From positions 11,830,506 to 11,894,505 of the forward strand of contig NC_053137.1 of assembly GCF_016808335.1 (NCBI RefSeq): DNA of 64,000 nucleotides. The letters are read 5' to 3'. Positions 59,645-64,000 of the stretch are shown piece after piece. The translations under genes and the position numbers were made by a program. Below the pieces are notes generated by a model, which saw only the letters and a list, made by a program, of their open reading frames with translations, was not told the origin of the DNA and did no database searches. Positions within the stretch are counted from its first letter, which is position 1, and each line of letters opens with the position of its first letter. The DNA is from Panicum virgatum. Lineage: Eukaryota; Streptophyta; Magnoliopsida; Poales; Poaceae.

Positions 59645-62600
59645 ATGTCGAGCGGCCTGGACATGTCCCTGGACGACCTCATCAAGCAGTCCAAATCCCG
59701 GCCCAAGTCCAACCCGGCCTCCTCGTCGGGGCCAGCCCGCCGCGCGCCGCCGCCCGCCCGCGCGGCGCCCTACCCGCCGGCCGCCCCCAAGGTACGCCGC
59801 GTCGCGCCCCGCGCCCTCCTTGCCCCCCCCCCCCCCCCCACCCCCGGGTTCACCCACCTCCGCCCGAAAACCCTAACGCTGCCGGCGCCGGCCCGTGCCC
59901 ACCCAGGCCCACCGCGCCGCCGCCGCCGCCGACTCGCCCTACGGGGTCTACTCCGAGCACATCGCCGCCATGGCCGCTGTCGTGCCGCCGCAGCCGGCCG
60001 CCGCGAGGTCGCTCGAGACGGGGACGAAGCTGCACATCTCCAACCTTGACGCCGGCGTCACCGTCGAGGATGTCCAGGTGCTACCCGTTCTCCTGTTGCT
60101 TGGCAGTTCACTAAACAAGTCGGCAGTTGGTTCGGTCCTATATATCGTGCTGTTTCTGAAGGACATAGTCTCCCTGTTTGTTTTATTAAGTGAGCTCAGA
60201 GACGCTGTACTTTCATGTCATCATGTGAATGCAATCTAGCCGTACTAAGTCCTATCACTGCCAAATTCTGTTTGAATGATGTAGTCTTAGCTGTTTGTTG
60301 TAATGCTTTTGTTTTGAACCTTTGGTGACATTCAGTCATTGGAGGAATGACATTTCACTAATTTCCTGTGGTTTGGACTATGCTAGATGCCCTTAAGCTT
60401 TTTCAACTGGGTTGGCTTGTGCTTGACTTTGGTTTGGGGAATGGGTGCAAGGGGATGAAGGAAAACATGCTTGGGAGAGTAGAAAGGAATCTGAAATGAA
60501 TTCTCTCATTTCCTTTCCTATTGTATTCTGGTACATAAGGCTCTTGCTCTCTTGGTTGGGTGGTTGTATGGCTCACGCCTATATGTATATTTAACATTCT
60601 AAATGCTTACATAAATCACATGTACATACACATACTTTTGAATGTCATACTTAATTAATTTCTGCAAATTCATTGTTAACCTTTTCTAAATCTTAGCTTT
60701 TTCTCTGAGCATATAATCATGATTGATGTGATTGCAGCTGATCTATTATGTTGTTCTGTTTCATCAGGAACTCTTCTCGGAGGTTGGCGAGCTCAAACGT
60801 TACTCAATGAACTATGACAAAGATGGGACATCCAAGGTTTATTGTTGATTGTACTATCTCTTTCACTATTATTAGCATTTTCTTGTTGTGGATTTCGTTG
60901 AAACCTTCATTTTCTTAGGGAACTGCGGAAGTTGTCTTTGCAAGGAAGGTGGATGCTTTGGATGCCATCAAGAGATACAATGGCGTTCTACTTGATGGGA
61001 AGCCAATGAACATAGAGCTCATCGGAAACAATGCCGAACCACCTCCCATGCCACCAGTAATACACAACCGTCCTTTGCAGAACTATAATGATATCCATAG
61101 CAGGTTAGTCACACCAAATTCTTTCTGTTATCTGTCGTTTTCAGTCCGTGCTAATTACGCTTTTTTATGGCTTGCATTGGGGGTGCAAAAACTTGTATGA
61201 GTAAACTTTTTGATAAGATTACTTGATACTCCCTTCGTCCCAAATTATTAGTTGTTTTAGCTTCTCTAGGTACATAGTTTTCGCTATGCATTTAGATATA
61301 TGTTATGTCTAGGTGTATAGCAAAACTTATGAATGTTGAAACCCCAAAACGACTAATGATTTGGGACTAAGGGAGTAGTACTAAAGGCATGCTGCATCGA
61401 AACCAATTTGGATTTTGGTCAAATGATGGAGTGGGTGAATCTGCAAAGAAATAGATGTTTGAGTCCAATAAAAAAACCTTGACCAGTGGGGAAAAGACCG
61501 CCCCCACGGCATTGGACTAAGAAGAAACCTCAGCCAAGCCAGGCGAGAAAACCCCTTAACCCAGGCTTCACCCCATAGGGCCGCACCGTAACCTGGGCCA
61601 ACCACGACCCACTATGTTAGTGATCATTGCAACTACCCCCTGGTAGGAGGGACCAAACCAACCACAGGTGCCACAGGCTGGTGCCCTGCCACTATTTTTT
61701 GGGTTGCCAGCGAGTTTTTTTTTCTGCCACCAGGATTTGAACCCTGGTTGGTGTCTTCCTCAACTGGGAAGCTTACCACTACACTGCAGGAATGTTGGCT
61801 GTTTCAGTCTCATGCATTCAATGATGTTTGGAAATGTGCAAAAGTATTTACTTCAGACCAATTTAACAAGGTTATCATTTAGTTTTACTGACATCATGTC
61901 CCCCTACTCTCAGTTCTACAGCTATTTTGTTTATCCTACTGCTCTAAGATAGTAAGAAGATATCATTTGCAAGCACTATAGCAGTTGGCTAGAAATGTTA
62001 TGTTATAGTGTTATGGTTGCTATGTTTCTTGTAATGCAGCTCATGTTTTAGTTCGTCATGTTCAGACTTCAAACAATCAACCCATATTTAGAAAAAAATG
62101 CTTAATTTTTTTATCTGGCTATTTCGGCCTGTAATATAGCTTGTGCTTTTGTTCGTCATGTTCAGATAATCAAATATTTTTAGAATTGTTTGATGAGTTA
62201 TGTGGCTATTTCGGCCTGTTTATGAACATGGCTCTAATTATTCGTCTCTTTATTAGGGAACTTCAATCCATAATAAAAGTGAGAATATTATGAAATGTCC
62301 TATGTCTATTGCGAGAGATATGGGAGGCAGAACAGCCTTTTTGTGTGTTGAGAAAGGGAGGGGGGGTACCTGTGGATAATTGAACAGAGTAACGGACCTG
62401 AAATAAACAAATGCAAGATTTAACTAAATACCTTCATAGAACTGTCCATTGTTTATAATTACCCGCTAGTGCATTTCTAAGCTTGTTTTGTTAGAATTGT
62501 GCTATAAGAAGCAACAGGACCTTTTCATTTTATCATGGCTCATGCTGGAATTGAGGGGCTGGGTTATCTGGTCAGGAAGTATATACAACCAGTCATTTGC

Positions 62601-63815
62601 TTTGAGTGTTATAAATTATTTGTACGTGCACTGCGATGGAACAAGATTATTTAGGTGTGCAACTGCGTTCTGATCACCCAACAATTTGCACATGCATCTT
62701 TTGTGAATTTTGCTTGAGGCCTGTATGATTGATTTTAAAAATGTATGTTTTCTTACATTTGGAAATGCTGTTAACATGCATCACTATGCAAGGCTGGAAA
62801 GTGAAAACTAGAAATGGCAATGCCAGTTTTTCTCCATGTACTCCCATCCGGTATACAGCAAGCCCATTACCACTGTTGCCCCATCCCTCCACTGAAGAAC
62901 ATATATGTTTAGTGTAGAATTGTAGTACCACAGTATCATAAGACAGGTTCCTGCAGTAGAAATAATTGTTTCCTTCATTTTTGTATTCACCACAACTGGA
63001 ACCATAGGTCCATAGCGCCATCTCAAGCCAAATGAAAAAAAAAATCCATCAAACACCACAGGTGGTTCATTCTTATAGCCTATATAGGTCACTAGAGTTG
63101 GTACACCAGGCAAATGCTCTAGCAGCTACTTCATGTAGGAAATATTCAACTTGCCAAGAGCAAACAGTACTATCCCTACCAGGCGCATTCACCTTGAAAG
63201 TTTGTGCGACATGTCAACTTGCATGCAGTTGGGAGTTGTGTGCTGGTTAAGGATGTTACAAGAATGAATACTGTTAACCTGTATATACCATGCATTTTAG
63301 AAGCTCTTCCCTCCTATGGTAGCTGTTATGGTGCTTCACTGCTTCTTATATTGTTAGAATGTTAGTTATGGCATGGACCTTGATAGCTTGTGTGCTACAT
63401 ATATTTGGTCACACAAGTGTATGTACAATGACGGTGCAACACAGCCATCTGGTGTGGTCGTTTCCATCCCTGCTGTCTGTTGCAATTTTGGTACTAACCC
63501 ACAATGGGTCCCATCCATCCATCCATCCATCCATGATAGATGATACAGCATATATTTGCATGCATCACTGGTGTTATTCCCACCATGTAGTCATAACATT
63601 CTGGTCATTCTGTTTGCAGTGTGCCTCAAAACCAAAGAGGTGTTCTGCGAAGAGCACCTCAAAGCAATGGTCGTGGTGGAGGCAGTAGTCAGAGCAGTGG
63701 TGGTCGCGGACAAGGGAAAGGCCGAGGGCAGGACCGGAACCGCACGCCCCTATCTGCGGCAGATCTTGATGCTGAACTGGACAATTACCATGCATCGGCA
63801 GTGAAAGAGAAATGA
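59645..63815 (+). CDS. ALY: ALY/REF mRNA export factor (THO complex subunit 4-like)
   Basis: Five exons: 59645-59791, 59907-60077, 60768-60836, 60919-61103, 63620-63815, 768 bases and 255 residues, no frame error. ALY proteins couple the TREX/THO complex and UAP56 to mRNA for nuclear export. Features: the N-terminal UAP56-binding motif ([14 protein letters not shown]); a Pro/Ala-rich region; one RRM with RNP2 KLHISNLD and RNP1-like [29 protein letters not shown] between; a Gly/Arg-rich segment ([20 protein letters not shown]); and a C-terminal [14 protein letters not shown] (second UAP56-binding/FoP-type motif). Intron 4 is 2.5 kb and contains a Stowaway MITE and a SINE-like element. The leader is very GC-rich. 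Confidence 0.96.
61229..61375. mobile_element. Stowaway MITE in ALY intron 4
   Basis: The ends CTCCCTTCGTCCCAAATTAT and the complement of AATGATTTGGGACTAAGGGAG, with TA at 61,227-61,228 and 61,376-61,377. 147 bp. Confidence 0.88.
61440..61790 (-). mobile_element. tRNA-derived SINE-like element in ALY intron 4
   Basis: On the minus strand, GTAGTGGTAAGC (A-box-like) is followed about 30 bases on by GGGTTCAAATCC (B box), the layout of a tRNA-type RNA polymerase III promoter. A roughly 300-base non-tRNA body follows, ending near a T-rich run. No cloverleaf with paired acceptor stem is seen, so it is not a functional tRNA gene. Ends and target duplication are not resolved. Confidence 0.5.
63509..63533 (+). 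repeat. CATC microsatellite
   Basis: About six tandem CATC units in ALY intron 4. Confidence 0.9.
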
Positions 63816-64000
63816 TGCTCTGGCGTCCTGCTTATTGTACTGGTGGGAAGGTGCTGAGGTTGCGGCTTTGTTTTAGAAGTTTGAGGTTGTTACTATCCTA
63901 GCTATAGTGTTTTGTACTAGATATTTTTTTCCGCATAGTTATAGAACCATTCAGATATATTGTTTGTGCACTACGATTCTGGTGTGGACCATAATTGATC

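Noticed and set aside
61720..61790. tRNA gene on the minus strand
   Set aside because: A and B boxes are present but no paired acceptor stem or anticodon arm can be formed by eye; better explained as a SINE head.

Overview
This is a piece of a plant nuclear genome, almost certainly a grass and probably a panicoid (sorghum/Setaria type). The evidence is GC-rich first exons with GT-AG introns, grass-type gene families (DUF3615, DYW-class PPR, RETICULATA-related), and a dense load of grass DNA transposons: Tourist, Stowaway, hAT, CACTA and Mutator-like elements (MULEs).

Genes in order. A MEE60-like membrane protein (11.8-12.4 kb, +). A chloroplast RETICULATA-related (DUF3411) gene with seven exons (15.2-21.7 kb, -). 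A GPI-anchored type GH17 beta-1,3-glucanase (23.0-25.0 kb, -, one frameshift). An intronless DYW-class PPR editing factor (28.3-30.5 kb, +). A 55-residue DUF4535 protein behind a long leader intron (33.3-35.6 kb, +). A DUF3615 gene (46.3-49.3 kb, -, one frameshift). A Rab8/RabE1 GTPase with eight exons (52.4-55.7 kb, +). A small RALF-like peptide gene (56.7 kb, +). An ALY/REF mRNA export factor with five exons (59.6-63.8 kb, +). They serve unrelated jobs (plastid development, cell wall, organelle RNA editing, secretion, mRNA export), as is normal between plant neighbours.

Much of the rest is mobile DNA, much of it delimited to the base by target-site duplications (TSDs). A TIR element at 0.5-2.0 kb carries BAG co-chaperone gene pieces. 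A CACTA deletion derivative occupies 2.1-5.5 kb. hAT, Tourist and foldback elements fill 7-11 kb. A Pack-MULE carrying a broken type I MADS-box gene sits in a RETICULATA-related intron and is itself split by a nested MULE. Related MULE copies lie at 31.5-32.9 and 58.2-59.4 kb. A hAT relic ends six bases before the PPR start codon.

The most interesting object is a 9.6-kb MULE (36,125-45,747) with about 0.45-kb TIRs and a 10-bp direct repeat at both ends. Besides a decayed MURA-type transposase it carries a plant-mobile-domain (PMD/MAIN-like) gene and two different GRF-type zinc-finger genes. Each TIR contains a TATA box and a leader splice site pointing inward. A 1.3-kb foldback at 9.6-10.9 kb has related ends and looks like a non-autonomous relative.

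All assignments come from reading the sequence and from knowledge of the families. No database search was run.
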